Shown piece after piece: positions 9,791 to 21,281 of a stretch of 64,000 nucleotides of DNA. The notes under the pieces were generated by a model. It worked only from the letters and a program-made list of their open reading frames with translations, did not search any database and had not been told where the DNA came from. The stretch comes from Rhinopithecus roxellana (taxonomy: Eukaryota; Chordata; Mammalia; Primates; Cercopithecidae). The stretch is from contig NC_044559.1 of assembly GCF_007565055.1 (NCBI RefSeq), positions 38,179,546 to 38,243,545 on the forward strand, in the 5' to 3' direction. The position numbers were made by a program, and so were the translations under genes. Each line of letters begins with the position of its first letter. Within the stretch, counting starts at the first letter, position 1.

Positions 9791-10302
9791 CCCACAAGAC
9801 TCTGCCCCATTTTTAGTTCCAAACCCATACTTGCTTTGAGTTTTCCAAATCTTCAGGTGAGCACGTGTGTATTAAAAAGACACAGAGCAATGACCTTAAT
9901 GTTAATGCAAGGAATCCTCATTATTTGGCATCAATTTTCATGAATTTTATCTAAACAACATTAAGTAGAAATTGAATCATGAAATTCTTGTCTCTGATGA
10001 TGCTATTTATTTCTAGCCATGAGCATTTCTTAGGAGTTTATCACTTTTCTACTAGCTGATCGGGGATGAGTAAAAAATCATTTCTTGGGTTTCAGACTTA
10101 CAGAATGATCATCTAAGAGCAGTGTCCAGGAATTTGCATTTCTACCTGGCTTGCCAAAGGATCTTTCACAAATTAAGTTAGATAATTTCACCTTTTAAAC
10201 TTTGGTGACTCTGCTAAGCTTCCTGAGGGCAGGGACTTCCATCCCTCCCTCCTTAATGGACATGCAAATACTTTTTGAGAAAAGGCATTAAATGGGATAT
10301 TC

Positions 10303-10575
10303 TGGCTGGGCACAGTGGCTCATGCCTATAATCCAAGCACTTTGGGAGGCCGATGCAGGCGGATCGTTAGGAATTCGAGACCAGCCTGGTCAACATGGCA
10401 AAACCCCCGTTTCTACTAAAAATGTAAAAATTAGCCAAGCATGGTGGCACACACCTGTAATCCCAGCTACTCGGGAGCCTGAGGCAGGAGAATCGCTTGA
10501 ACTTTGAAGGTGGAGGTTGCAGTGAGCTAAGATCACGCCACTGCACTCCAGCCTGAGTGACAGAGCAAGACTCCG
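10303..10575 (+). mobile_element. Alu, plus strand
   Basis: It begins GGCTGGGCACAGTGGCTCA, contains both monomers and ends CAAGACTCCGTCTGAAAAA. Its A-rich tail has degenerated into the purine tract that follows. Confidence 0.93.
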
Positions 10576-10677
10576 TCTGAAAAAGAAGAAAAGAAGAAGG
10601 AGAAGAAGAAGAGGAGGAAGAGGGGGAAGAGGAGGGGAAGGAAGATGGGGAGGGGAGGGGAAGAGGAGGAGAAAAAT
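10576..10677 (+). repeat. Purine-rich tract (GAA/GGA/GGAA), Alu-tail derived
   Basis: About 100 bp of almost pure A and G (AAGAAGGAGAAGAAGAGG and GGGGAGGGGAGGGG types) directly after an Alu tail. It is a typical expanded tail microsatellite. Confidence 0.85.
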
Positions 10678-10942
10678 GGGATATTCTGGAAAAACAACTA
10701 ATTTAATTAGGCAGACATTTACCAGGAATCTGGAGGTGCCAGGACCCAGGTAGCCCCTGAAGGATATAGGCCTCATCTCTGCATCATCATAGACAAACCC
10801 AGTAATTAAGAAAACTCACTGGCTTTAGGTTAGTCATGGCTTCAGGTTGGCAGCACAAAAGAAGTAACCAAATTAAAAAAGAAAGTCAACTTGTAACCTG
10901 GTTTTGCTTTTTGTTATACATGGTACTTTTTTCTTTTTTTCT

Positions 10943-11002
10943 ACTTCCTTCCTTCCTTCCTTCCTTCCTTCCTTCCTTTCTTTCTTTTTTGTTTCTTTTT
11001 TC

Positions 11003-11035
<33 letters not shown>
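10943..11035 (+). repeat. Compound microsatellite (TTCC)n-(TTTC)n-(TG)n
   Basis: About 8 TTCC units are followed by imperfect TTTC/TTTT and about 12 TG units. No gene or larger repeat is attached. Confidence 0.95.
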
Positions 11036-11339
11036 CTGGATTAAAATTCTGTGGGCATCCATCCAGAAAAATCATGACAGGTTTCTGAGAGGACACAGTG
11101 GAGGACGGAAGCCCTGGGATGGAAATTTCAGAAAAGCAGCTGCTAGTCCCAGAAAAAAACTAAAGCTGTGTGCTCACTGGCAAAGAAAGAAGAGAACTCA
11201 GTCAATTATTTGGATAATCTGAGACAAGCCTGTACTGCACAACACACACAAGGACACAAGGCTGCTCCAGGTGAAAGTGTTTTATTCTCTTGACTAAATT
11301 TGCCGCCCTCCCCAGTGCCCTTCCTGCCCCCACATCACT

Positions 11340-11530
11340 GTCTGCAGGTGCAGACAGACCCAGAATAGAACTGTAGCACTGGAAGGATTTTTAGAGATCA
11401 TCTATTCCATAACCTTCATTTGACTTGACAGATGAGAAAAATGAGCCCAGAAAGACAAAGCAACTTGTTAAGGATTAGACAACTAGTTAGTGGGGGCCTC
11501 TGTGCTACAATCCTGGTCTCCTGACTCAAA
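11340..11530 (+). repeat. MIR-family SINE remnant
   Basis: It carries a diverged MIR-like body: GACAGATGAGAAAAATGAGC, then CAACTTGTTAAGGATTAGACAACTAG and CCTGGTCTCCTGACTCAAAG. The subfamily is uncertain. Confidence 0.55.
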
Positions 11531-12859
11531 GCTACATTCCCACCTCCACCCAGGCTTCTTGAAACCTGAACAAGATGCACTGTCTGGGGTTGGGTGAAAT
11601 GATGCCATCAAAATGAACTAAATCACAATCTGAGCGTTGGGGATACTTTTCATATTCCCTGACCCCACCTACTTGCTTCCAGTCACAGAAAGCAGGATCG
11701 AGGTGGCACAGAGTGCTTTCCTTTTCCATCTTCACTTTTTATTTCAGAAAGAAGTAGGAAGGGACGACACGCAGGCAGAAAAAATCTGAGATCATTCTAG
11801 ATTATGAGCAGGTTGGGGACAACATAACTTAATGTCTGAGAACATTTTAAGAAGGACTGCATCAGAAGAGATGATACAACCGGAAATTAAGTTTCTGTAA
11901 AAATGAATCAGGGTACTTGATAACAATAATTAATTAAAAGGAAGAATACCTAGCATTTATACAGAGACTTTCATCTCCAATCAAATTTGCCAGTGGTGAT
12001 GAATTCCATCTCATTTAATTGCCATTATTCCCATTTCACTGAAAATAGGGCATTGGGGAAGCACTTGAAATAAGAACCAATGTTGACTATCCAAAGTGGA
12101 AAATGCAGCCATATATCCAGATATTTCTTACCAATTATAGCTAGAGTATTAGCCAATGTGTACACAGCTAAATTTTGAATTATTCTGTCTACACTTCAAG
12201 CAAACAATCCCATTGGCCTCCATTTCTCAACTTAGCATTTTGTACCAAGAAACTATTTCATTGATTATGTATACATTTTGCACTCGGAAACATCATACAA
12301 TTTTAGAGTTAAAGGGAGCCCCATTAATTCTATAGGCTCACTTATTCAACAAATCATACAAACATGGGTTTTGGAGTTAGTCAGGATGCCTGATTTATAG
12401 ATCAATACCCCAGGTCCCTTACCTGTTAGGCATGTGGCTTTAGCAGGTCAGTTTCCTTCCCTGTGCCTCATTAGTCTATCTGCAAAATAAGGTTAGCTTT
12501 GATACTGTAGGGTTGTTATGTAACAAAAGTGCTTAAAACAGTGCTTGACGCACAGTGAACACTGTCAATAAATATTTGCTATTAGTGTCTTTATCTGAGC
12601 ATCTCTTATGGAGCCATAGAACCTGACTGCATTGTATTAAATAGAACCAGATATACCAAGAAGGAACTAACAGTCAACCAAGGTAACTGATTGGTCCAGG
12701 TACTCCATGGTAAAGCTTGATTGGCTTCATACTGATTCAATACTGTAAAACAGTAATGAACAGCTTATACTTATTAAGGACTTACTGACCAGCATTATCT
12801 CATTTACTTCTCATAATGGCACTTTGAGAAAAGAATAATTATGTATATCCATTGTGTTG
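11531..12859. other. Intergenic, mostly unique; MIR remnant at about 12,370-12,600
   Basis: No coding signal. The stretch 12,370-12,600 resembles an inverted MIR (GTGGCTTTAGCAGGTCAGTTTCC, then GTGCTTAAAACAGTGCTTG). The remainder is AT-rich and unassigned. Confidence 0.5.
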
Positions 12860-13350
12860 AATTAAAAATAGCCATAAATCTTTTGCCATACTTCCCATCA
12901 AGAGGTAGATTCTATTCCCTTTTGCTGAATTAGGTGGAGCTTTGTGACATGCTGTAATCAATAAAATGAAGTGGAAGTTGCCCTTGTTCTGTCTGGGGCT
13001 AGGCTTTAAAGAGGTCTGGTAGTTTTTGTTCTTGCTCTCTCATAGAACCCAGCTGCTATGTTGTAAGGAAGGCAGTCTAGACTGTGAGAGGAAAAGAGGC
13101 TACATGAAAACTGAAGCACCCCAGCTGATAGCACCAATTTCCAGTCATGTGAATGAGATCATCTTAGATGTTCCATTTCCAGCTGAATTCAGCCTTATGA
13201 GAGAGCTTGAAAATATCATGTGAGGCACGGATGAGCCACCCATGCTGAGCCCTGTCCAAATAGAATCTTGAGAAAACATAAGGTTGTTGTTTTTAGCTAC
13301 TAAGCTTTAGGTAGGTTTGTTATACAGCAATAGGTAACTGAAACACCCAT
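12860..13350 (+). mobile_element. MLT1 LTR (ERVL-MaLR), plus strand
   Basis: It matches the MLT1 pattern from memory: AGACTGTGAGAGGAAAAGAGG, TCATGTGAATGAGATCATCTT, TATGAGAGAGC, then TTGTTGTTTTTAGCTACTAAGC and the terminal ATACAGCAATAGGTAACTGAA. An old solitary LTR of a retrovirus-like element with no coding capacity. Confidence 0.75.
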
Positions 13351-13470
13351 ATTGTGGATGAGAAACTGAGGCTCAGAAAGGCTAAGCAACTTGTCCATGA
13401 TCTAGGAGCTAGGAAGCGGAACAACCTGGATTGAAACCCAGGACCATCTGACACCAAAAGCCATGATCAT
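13351..13470 (+). repeat. MIR SINE remnant
   Basis: It carries GAGAAACTGAGGCTCAGAAAGG, then CAACTTGTCCATGATCTAGG and GATTGAAACCCAGG, the MIR core. Confidence 0.7.
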
Positions 13471-13648
13471 AACCAGCAAACTACATAGTGCCTCCTATGG
13501 AATAACCAAAGTCTGAAGAATAATTCACAAATTAAATTTTTGTTCTTTCCTTATTTCAGACAGTACCTAATGTAGGCTGGACTAATAAAAAACATAACAT
13601 GTCAGTCTTAAGACCATAAAGAATAAAAATGTTAGAGTTAGAAACGAA

Positions 13649-13777
13649 GGGTCAGGTATGATGGCTCACGCCTGTAATCCCGGCACTTCAGGAGGCAGAG
13701 GCGGGAGGATCACCTGAGGTCAGGAGTTCGAGACCAGCCTGGCCAACATGGTGAAACCCATCTTCCTACTAAAAATA

Positions 13778-13816
<39 letters not shown>

Positions 13817-13970
13817 GCTGGGTGTGGTTGTGTGTGCCTGTAATCCCAGCTACTTGGGAGACTGAGGTGGGAGAATTGCTTGAGCCTGGGAGGCAGAGGT
13901 TGTAGTGAGCCGAGATTGTGCCATTGCACTCCAGCCTGGGGAACAAGAGCAAAACTCCATCTCAAAAAGA
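13649..13970 (+). mobile_element. Alu with expanded internal A-run, plus strand
   Basis: A full Alu (GGCTCACGCCTGTAATCCC through GCACTCCAGCCTGGG). The middle A-rich linker after ACTAAAAATAC has expanded to more than 30 consecutive A at about 13,780-13,814, and the 3' tail runs into a GGAA microsatellite. Confidence 0.93.
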
Positions 13971-14149
13971 AAAAGGAAGGAAGGGAGGGAGGGAGGGAGG
14001 GAGGGAAGAGAGAGAGGAAGGAAGGAAGGGAGGGAGGGAGGAAGGGAAGAGAGAGAGGAAGGAAGGAAGGAAGGAAGGAAGGAAGGAAGGAAGGAAGGAA
14101 GGAAGGAAGGAAGGAGAAAGAGAAAGAAAGAAAGAAAAGAAAAGAAAAG
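13971..14149 (+). repeat. (GGAA)n/(GGGA)n microsatellite
   Basis: About 180 bp of purines following the Alu. It includes 14 uninterrupted GGAA units at 14,057-14,112 and shorter GGGA, GAGA and GAAA blocks. Tandem GGAA is an ETS-family binding array in principle. Confidence 0.95.
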
Positions 14150-14850
14150 CAAAAGTGATCTCTGCCAAGATCTCACTTCTTGTAATTGAAAGGAGGCGTC
14201 TCACTGGAAGGTGGGTACAGAGCTCTAAATTTTCTATTTTTCAAAAACAAAGATGCAAATGAACACGTTCTGCTGTCACCTTTAGGAAACCAGAGATACA
14301 TTAACACTTAGGGTGGTGAATGGAAATTGACAACAGGCAGTTGGTTGGCTCTTTGAAATTCTCCAGATGAAGCATTCTGGGAGGAAAAAAAAAAGAAAGG
14401 TTGATTTTATTACAACATTTTCTGGGTCACAAAGAACTTTGAGGTTTTCTAGGAAACCTGACTTATAAATGTGTATCTTTCTAACAGGAGTACATTTGTG
14501 TTTCAAAGCGTCTTTAAACCCATCATTTTCTAAAATTCCTTACTGCATGAAAAGCTGCTGTAGCCATTTATTCAACAAGCAGGTAGTGACTTCTACTCCA
14601 TGCAAGTCTCTAAGAACTCCCTGTATCAAAACCATGAAGTGTTTTTATTTCAATGTGTAGGAATGCTTGCTCAGAAGTCACTTATTTTATAAACGTCACC
14701 CCATCCAGAAGAAACCCCCAACTGGAAAAGGAAGAAGACAGTGCCACTGAGCAGTTAAAACCGGTATATCACAGAGTCTGTATATATCAACTTGAGTTCT
14801 TTGCTCATAGGTGACCTTCTCAGTCCCTCATTCAAAGCCTATTCATGTTT
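14150..14850. other. Intergenic, no feature recognised
   Basis: AT-rich sequence between an Alu-tail microsatellite and an Alu cluster. I see no repeat of known type and no coding signal. Confidence 0.5.
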
Positions 14851-15003
14851 ATTTTTATTTTATTTTTGAGACAGAGTTTTTGCTCTTGTTGCTTAGGCTG
14901 GAGTGCAGTGGCTCACTGAAACCTCTGCCTCCCGGCTCGAGAGATTCTCCTGCTCCACCCTCTCAAGGGACTGGGATTGCAGGACACGCCACCATGCCTG
15001 GTT
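14851..15003 (-). mobile_element. Partial Alu, minus strand
   Basis: A monomer-length Alu complement (GAGACAGAGTTTTTGCTCTTG through GGGACTGGGATTGCAGG, CGCCACCATGCCTGG), interrupted at its right side by the next Alu. Confidence 0.85.
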
Positions 15004-15311
15004 TGCTTATTTATTTATTTATTTATTTAGAGACGGAGTCTCACTCTGTCTCCCAGGCTGGAGTGCAGTGGTGTGATCTTGGCTCACTGCAACCTCCGCC
15101 TCCTGGGTTCAAGTGATTCTCCTGCCTCAGCCTCCCAAGTAGCTGAGATTACAGGCGCCTGCCACCACGTCCAGCTAAATTTTGTATTTTTAGTAGAGAC
15201 CGGTTTTCACTATGTTGGCTAGGCTGGTCTCGAACTCCCAACCTCAGGTGATCCGCCTGCTTCAGCCTCCCAAAGTGCTGGGATTATAGGCATAAGCCAC
15301 TGCGCCTGGCC
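15004..15311 (-). mobile_element. AluS-like, minus strand
   Basis: A (TTTA)n tail at the left, then GAGACGGAGTCTCACTCTG through GGGATTATAGGCATAAGCCAC and GCGCCTGGCC. Full length. The motif CTATTCATGTTTATTTT occurs on both sides of the two-Alu block (14,839 and 15,312), so one of the pair probably entered with that target duplication. Confidence 0.93.
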
Positions 15312-17062
15312 TATTCATGTTTATTTTTGACCTAATTCTAACCAGTATAATTCTCCCATTTCCCAACCTGCTTAGCAGTTGGGATTAGCGACAGACAGTA
15401 GATTAGCAGCAACAAATCGGAAGGGAGAGCAGTGTTTGCAGCAGGAACACTGAAGACAGTGAGAATATCCACCAGCAGCAAATTTTGGAGAGGGATAAGA
15501 AACAAACCAACTGATTCAAAAAAGCATCAGGTTCTGGGGTCACTTTGCTTGGATACAAGTAACTGCAACCTCAAGTGCTCAAGGGCATGAATGCAGTAGA
15601 ATGCAGTGTGACAGTGGATATTCAGGAAGTGACCCTCAGTAGATTACATTGCATTTCGTTTAAGAAAGCAGAGAAGCACACAACTCATTTGACAGATAAC
15701 ATAAAACAAACCCAGAAAAATTACATATGTGACACCTTATTCCTTTACAGTAAGGGAGAAGTCATTGCAATTTTATAGTCAATTCTTGTGCCACTGAGCT
15801 CCATCCCCCAACACCGTAATTTTGAAAGGCAGAACTACACCCATGTGAAAACAATGCAAGCAACATTGACCTTCCTTCATTCACTACTTAAAGCTGTCCA
15901 AGGTGAGATGTTTGATGAAGGAATACGGAACTGAGCATGAACATATTTTCATCCCCAGGTATTTTGTGTTGGCTCCCCCGAAACACAGGTAAAGGGATGA
16001 AAAGCAGAGATGAAATGACTCATCCAAGATCCCTCAGCAAATCCATTAGCCTAGGCAAGAAAAGAAGACCCAGAGGGAGGGGAATACCTGGTACATGGTG
16101 GGCACTCACCAATATTTACAAAAGGAGGGAAGAAAACAGAAAGACTGTTAGCTATTTATGAGAAAGCGTTTGTTCTAAGAGTTTGCCAAGACTCTCAGCT
16201 ATAACAGAAGCAGAGACCTGTGGTCACAGGGTCACAGATGGCTGTAAGTGGCTCTGGAACCCAATGCGATCCAAATGAAACAGTCTCCAAGGAATGAAGC
16301 AATGGTGGGAACACCCCCCTCTCCCTACAGTGACTCAGGAGGGATAGCATTTAGGAACTGGAGATGTTAATATAAAGTGTGTTGAGTAACTCCTAAATAC
16401 TACTACTTAGTTCTTCTGTGGCACTTTCCTACTTCAGAAGTGCTTTACAAACATTAACTAATTAAATCAGCATGACTTCTGGAAGGGAAAATTGAGCCTC
16501 TTTAATCGGTTTGAATTCTCAGAAAAAGCTAATAAAATTAAGGTATAATGTTCATGAAAAGGAGTACACAGAACCATAAACAGCTTTTGTGAGGGATTAA
16601 ATATCAAAGTGTGGTGGTGGCATTTGATGAGCTCAGAAGCTATTTATGGCAATGTTATGTGACTGCTCCAACATCAACCACTGAAGACTGAGTTGCAAAT
16701 ACCACAGAGGCTCTCTGGAAGGAGCCTGTGGCTGACTGTGGTCACCTGTCATAAGGTGTTTTTGTTGTTGTTGTTTTTCTGGACAGGACTCTGAGCCCTG
16801 GGCTGATGGAAGCGGGAAGGAGGAGGACATCTGCCTTGTGGGCCAACCAAACTCTATCTACCATTTTTACAGAAGGAGTCAGCTAAAGAGGTGCAGGGTT
16901 CAGACACTTTCTCAGTGCCCTGCTTACCAGAGCTCAGAGCTGGGAAGGTGTCTGATCTCCCTGGTCTAGAGCAGGACAATCTGCTTCCATTCGGATATTT
17001 GGTTGCTGCTGCCACCACAGAAATGTTTTTAAATAGTCACAGTGATTAAAATAGTAAAATAG
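15312..17062. other. Intergenic, no gene recognised
   Basis: About 1.7 kb without a recognisable young repeat. Short open frames (for example about 15,575-15,778 and 15,937-16,161) have no recognisable domain, no promoter and no splice context that I can defend. Confidence 0.5.
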
Positions 17063-17332
17063 TCACTCTGTCACCCAGGGTGGAGTGCAGTGGTGTGACT
17101 TTGGCTTACTGCAACCTCTGCCTCCCAGGTTCAAACAATTCTCATGTCTCAGCCTCCCAAGTAGCTGGGGTTACAGGCGTGCGCCACCATGCCTGGTAAT
17201 TTTTGCATTTTTAGTAGAGATGGGGTTTTGCCATGTTGGCCAGGATGGTCTCGAACTCCTGGCCTCAAGTGATCTGCCCATCTTGGTCTGCCAAAGTGCT
17301 GGGATTACAGGCATGAGCCACCGCACCTGGCC
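17063..17332 (-). mobile_element. Alu, minus strand, lacking its 3' tail
   Basis: The complement starts inside the element at TCACTCTGTCACCCAGG and runs to GAGCCACCGCACCTGGCC; the poly(T)/tail end is missing. Confidence 0.9.
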
Positions 17333-18032
17333 TTCCCACTGTGTTCTTAATCTGGACAAATTATTTTGCTTGCTTTTACATTTTGCCTTTTTTTTTTTTT
17401 TTTTTTTTTTAAAGTAAAAGGGGGACTTCGTGATTCTCTAGTGAAGGAAACAGAAGTCAATCAGTTGAAAGTGCACACAAAGGGGGAGTTTTGGTTTGCT
17501 GTATTAGAATTCATGGGATTCTGCTGGTCCTGTTTTGGACCTCAGCCGCAAGTAGACCACAGTACTGGCCACTCATTCAACCTGTCCTTCATGGCTTGGA
17601 ATCCCGGTGACTCAGAGGACTACCCTTTCTGAGGAAAATGTGGAGTTGAAGCAGAGACAATTATTTTATAGCTGTAAATGGAAGCTATAGGAAAAGGGGA
17701 AGAAAATAGAGTCAGAGCTTTAAGAGGCTATACTATTGCTCCAAGTGGGTCATCAAAAAGCTGAGTGACCCCAGCCAAGATCCTACCCCATGTGGCCTTC
17801 ACTTTCTTGCTGAAGCAGGAGGCAGGTCAGGGTGATCCCAAGGGTCCTCCCAGCTTTAACATTCTCAGATTCTGTGATCATACATGGTAAGCCTAAGGGA
17901 GTTGGGTGCTTAGGCAGAGACTACATGCTTGATGGTAGAGTCACCAGGCTTTGTAAATTATATGACTGCGGCTGGATATTTAGACAAGCTGGTCTGAAAG
18001 TGGAGTAAGTGACTTTCCATGTGCTGTTACCA
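17333..18032. other. Intergenic, no gene recognised; T-run at about 17,391-17,411
   Basis: Unique-looking sequence with one homopolymer T tract. There is no coding or repeat signal beyond that. Confidence 0.45.
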
Positions 18033-18299
18033 AAAACCTCAGGAAACTTACAATCACGGCAGAAGGCAAAGGTGAGGCAAGCAGGTCTTACCATGCAGAG
18101 CAGGAGAGAGAGAGTGAAGAGGGAGGTGCTATACACTTTTAAACAACCAGGTCTTGTGAGAACTCACTATCATGAGAACAGCAAGGGGAAATCTGCCCCC
18201 ATGATCTAATAATCACCTCCCACCAGGTCCTTCCTTCAACACTGGGAATTACAATGCAACATGAGATTTGGGTGGGGACACAGAGCCAAACCATAACAG
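18033..18299 (-). mobile_element. MaLR-type LTR fragment, minus strand
   Basis: The plus strand reads CCTCAGGAAACTTACAATC, GGCAGAAGGCAAAGG, TTTAAACAACCAGGTCTTG, GAGAACTCACTATCATGAG and ends GGGGACACAGAGCCAAACCAT. This is the complement of a MST/THE1/MLT1-related LTR. Only part of the LTR remains. Confidence 0.75.
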
Positions 18300-18402
18300 G
18301 TGTTTTAGCTAAAAACTTGAATTCCCAGGTTTTTTTTTTTTTTTAACATTAAATGACATGGTTGCACTGGGCTCATTTTTTCATGTCAATAGTCAACTGG
18401 AG

Positions 18403-18701
18403 GCCAGGTGCAGTGGCTCACGCCTGTAATCCCAACACTTTGGGAGGCCGAGGGGGGTGGATCACCTGAGGTCAGGAGTTTGAGACCAGCCTGACCAACA
18501 TGGTGAAACCCTGTCTCTACTAAAAATACAAAAATTAGCTGGGCGTGGTGGCGGGCACCTGTAATCCTAGCTAATCGGGAGACTGAGGCACCAGAATTGC
18601 TTGAACCCGGGAGATGGGGGTTGCAGTGAGCCGAGATTGTGCCACTGCACTCCAGCCTGAGCAACAGAGTGAGACTTTGTCTCAAAAAAAAAAAAAAAAA
18701 A
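18403..18701 (+). mobile_element. AluS-like, plus strand, with target-site duplication
   Basis: Full-length from GGCCAGGTGCAGTGGCTCA to a run of A. It is flanked by ATAGTCAACTGGA on the left and ATAGTCAGCTGGA on the right, a near-perfect 13-bp target duplication. Confidence 0.95.
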
Positions 18702-20259
18702 TAGTCAGCTGGAGGTGAGGGGTGACTACCCCTCCTGAAGGGGCCTGTGTGTTCCAGGTCCCCATGAGGCTGGCCTGGCCACTCACATGACGTGCTTGAG
18801 CCTTGCAGCATCTGAATCTAAGATGATGTCACGAAGAGCCAGCATTCTAAATATTATTATATCTATCAGGGTGGGCAGGATGAGAAGGTGGGGGTGTAGG
18901 CTCTCTTTTCTCCCAGGAGCTAACAAAGTGGAAGAGCCTCAGTGGCACTCTTGGATTCTCACTGCTAACATCCAACAAGAGTGCCCCGTCTGGTTTGTAC
19001 CATCAGTAGCGTACTTAGAACCCAGGTCACATCAGGAAAGCCTTGTGTTGGGGGAAGGGCCTTGAAGGAGAATGACCTCCATCCCTTTTTCCTCCCCAGT
19101 TTGGAGATCCAGCCACCATGAAGCCAGGGAATGTAAGGGAACAAATGAAAGGCAAGTAGTGAAAACAACACGAACAGCCACATCCACCCCATGTGTTATG
19201 AGTCAGAAAGAGCTTTCAAAATCATCTCCCCACTGCCTGTCCCATTTTACAGATATGGAAACTGAGGCTCAGCAACCTCAGAGTGACAAAGCTGGAGAAA
19301 ACAGGAACAGAATCAGGAGAACAGCCTATATCTTGTGTTGCAAGACTTGCGTTTCTGTACCCAGAGAGCTGGTAGCAGACACAGTAGACTGGTGTTTACC
19401 CTGACCAGATGGGGAAGAGTGAGAGAATACGGGCATGTGTCCCTGGAGTCAAAGGTGAGTTATTTAGCTCTAGGAGAAGAGCAAAGAAAGTTGAAGGCAA
19501 TAACTGCCCTGGAGAGGAAAATGCCAGCCCTGTTTCAGTCTTGTGGAAGGGAAGAAGGATTAAAAACATCAAAATTGCACAGATCAATTCACTTGACAGC
19601 AGTTCAACATTACAGTTAAAATTTTCTTTAAAGAACAAATCTCTGCATGTCAAAAAGGAGGAGAGGGACAGAAAAGCAGAGCTGAGACTGTATAGCACAG
19701 TGGCTCAGAAATGAAGAAACAGGCACTGCCGAACCAGGATGATCACTCAAGTGTGTGACTGGAGAAGAACAAGAGAAGCAGAGTGTTCTGACAGACATGG
19801 TACCAAGGAGAGAGAGGAGTGACAGCTGATTATGAGCTGGGGAACAGGGCCTGATGACAAGTTTGGGAAGGCAGGTCCAGAGAATGGAGTCACCACTGAC
19901 AGGAAACACGCTCAGAACATCTGCTGGCTTCTCCCTTGCTTTCTAACACTGGTATTTTTGTGCAAGTAAAAATAAGATTCTCTCCTCTACAGTCACTCCG
20001 CCCAAGCCAGACTACCCTGTGTGCTGCCCCTAGACACATCTCATAGCCTGTCTCTTCCAAGCCTGTCTCCCCCAGAACTTCTTCTCCTCCTCCATTCTCT
20101 TGCATCTGCTCATTAATTTTGCCACCTCTCCAAGCCACCTTTTTCTCCCAGATGTCCTATCAGGAGTTCTAAAATTTTGCATTATTGCTGTTATTCACTA
20201 AATATAACTGAACCTGCTTTACTAACACTAATACAGTTAACACTAAAATAGTATCCTAA
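18702..20259. other. Intergenic, no gene recognised; MIR at about 19,240-19,340
   Basis: Mostly unassigned sequence. A MIR core (CCATTTTACAGATATGGAAACTGAGGCTCAG) is visible near 19,240. Several 60-110-residue open frames overlap on both strands but show no recognisable protein family. Confidence 0.5.
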
Positions 20260-20405
20260 AGGTCTTACATATATTAACTCATTTAATCTTTGACCACAAC
20301 TCTATGAGGCAGGGACTATGACTAACTCCATTTAACAGGTGAAAAAAACTAAGGCAAACAGAGGTTAAGTGATTTGTCCAAGGCCAGCCAGCTGGTAAGT
20401 GATGG
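20260..20405 (+). repeat. MIR SINE remnant
   Basis: It carries TATTAACTCATTTAATC, CTATGAGGCAGGGACTATG and AGAGGTTAAGTGATTTGTCC, a MIR body. Confidence 0.7.
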
Positions 20406-20411
20406 TGTGCA

Positions 20412-20803
20412 TGTCAGTCTGCTGGGGCTGCCACAACAAAACACCACAGACTGGGGGCTGAAACAACAGACATTTATCTTCTCATTGTCCAGGGGCTGGA
20501 AATCCACGATCAAGGTACCAGTATCAGAGTTGGTTTCTGGTGAGGGTTTTCTTCTTGGCTTGTAAATGGCTTTCTTCTCATTATGTCCTCACATGACCTT
20601 TCCTCTGTGACCATGTGGAAAGAAAGAAAGATCTGGTGTCCCTCTTCTGAAAAGGACACCAGCCATATTGGATTAGGGGTCCACCCTTATGACCTCATTT
20701 AAACTTAATCTCTTCCCTAAAGGTTCTGTCTCTAAATACAGTCATATTGGGGGTTAGGACTTCAACATAAGAATTTTGGAGGAACACAATTCAGTCCATA
20801 ACT
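20412..20803 (-). mobile_element. MLT1A/B-like LTR (ERVL-MaLR), minus strand
   Basis: The plus strand runs from TCTGCTGGGGCTGCCACAAC through AAGGACACCAGCCATATTGG, CACCCTTATGACCTCATTTAA, AATACAGTCATATTGGGGG and ends CACAATTCAGTCCATAAC. This is the complement of a nearly complete MLT1-type LTR. Confidence 0.8.
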
Positions 20804-20817
20804 GTGTGGAATGATTT

Positions 20818-21127
20818 TCTTTTTTTTTTTTTTTTTTTTTTTTTTGAGGCGGAGTCTTGCTCTGTCACCCAGGCTGGAGTGCAGTGGCCGGATCTCAGCT
20901 CACTGCAAGCTTCCCCTCCCGGGTTCCCGCCATTCTCCTGCCTCAGCCTCCCAAGTAGCTGGGACTACAAGCGCCCGCCACCTCGCCCGGCTAGTTTTTT
21001 GTATTTTTTAGTAGAGACGGGGTTTCACTGTGTTCACCAGGATGGTCTCGATCTCCTGACCTTGTGATCCGCCCGTCTCGGCCTCCCAAAGTGCTGGGAT
21101 TACAGGCTTGAGCCACCGCGCCCGGCC
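20818..21127 (-). mobile_element. AluYR-like element (Old World monkey lineage), minus strand
   Basis: Young, full-length Alu complement with GTGGCCGGATCTCAG, CGGCTAGTTTTTTGTA, CGCCCGTCTCGGCC and ACAGGCTTGAGCC. The TGATTTTC motif lies on both sides (20,812 and 21,127) as target duplication. These sequence states point to a cercopithecoid Alu subfamily. Confidence 0.9.
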
Positions 21128-21240
21128 TGATTTTCATTCATTCATTCATTTACTGAGCAACAAAGAATTGCCACTCTTAGGTTAAATGACTAGAGACACA
21201 GCAGTGAAAAAGGCAAATATTGGCTTTGTTCTTAAGGACT

Positions 21241-21281
<41 letters not shown>

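Noticed and set aside
13880..14262. Lys/Arg/Glu/Gly-rich open frames over the GGAA tract
   Set aside because: They are translations of a purine microsatellite and have no coding meaning.
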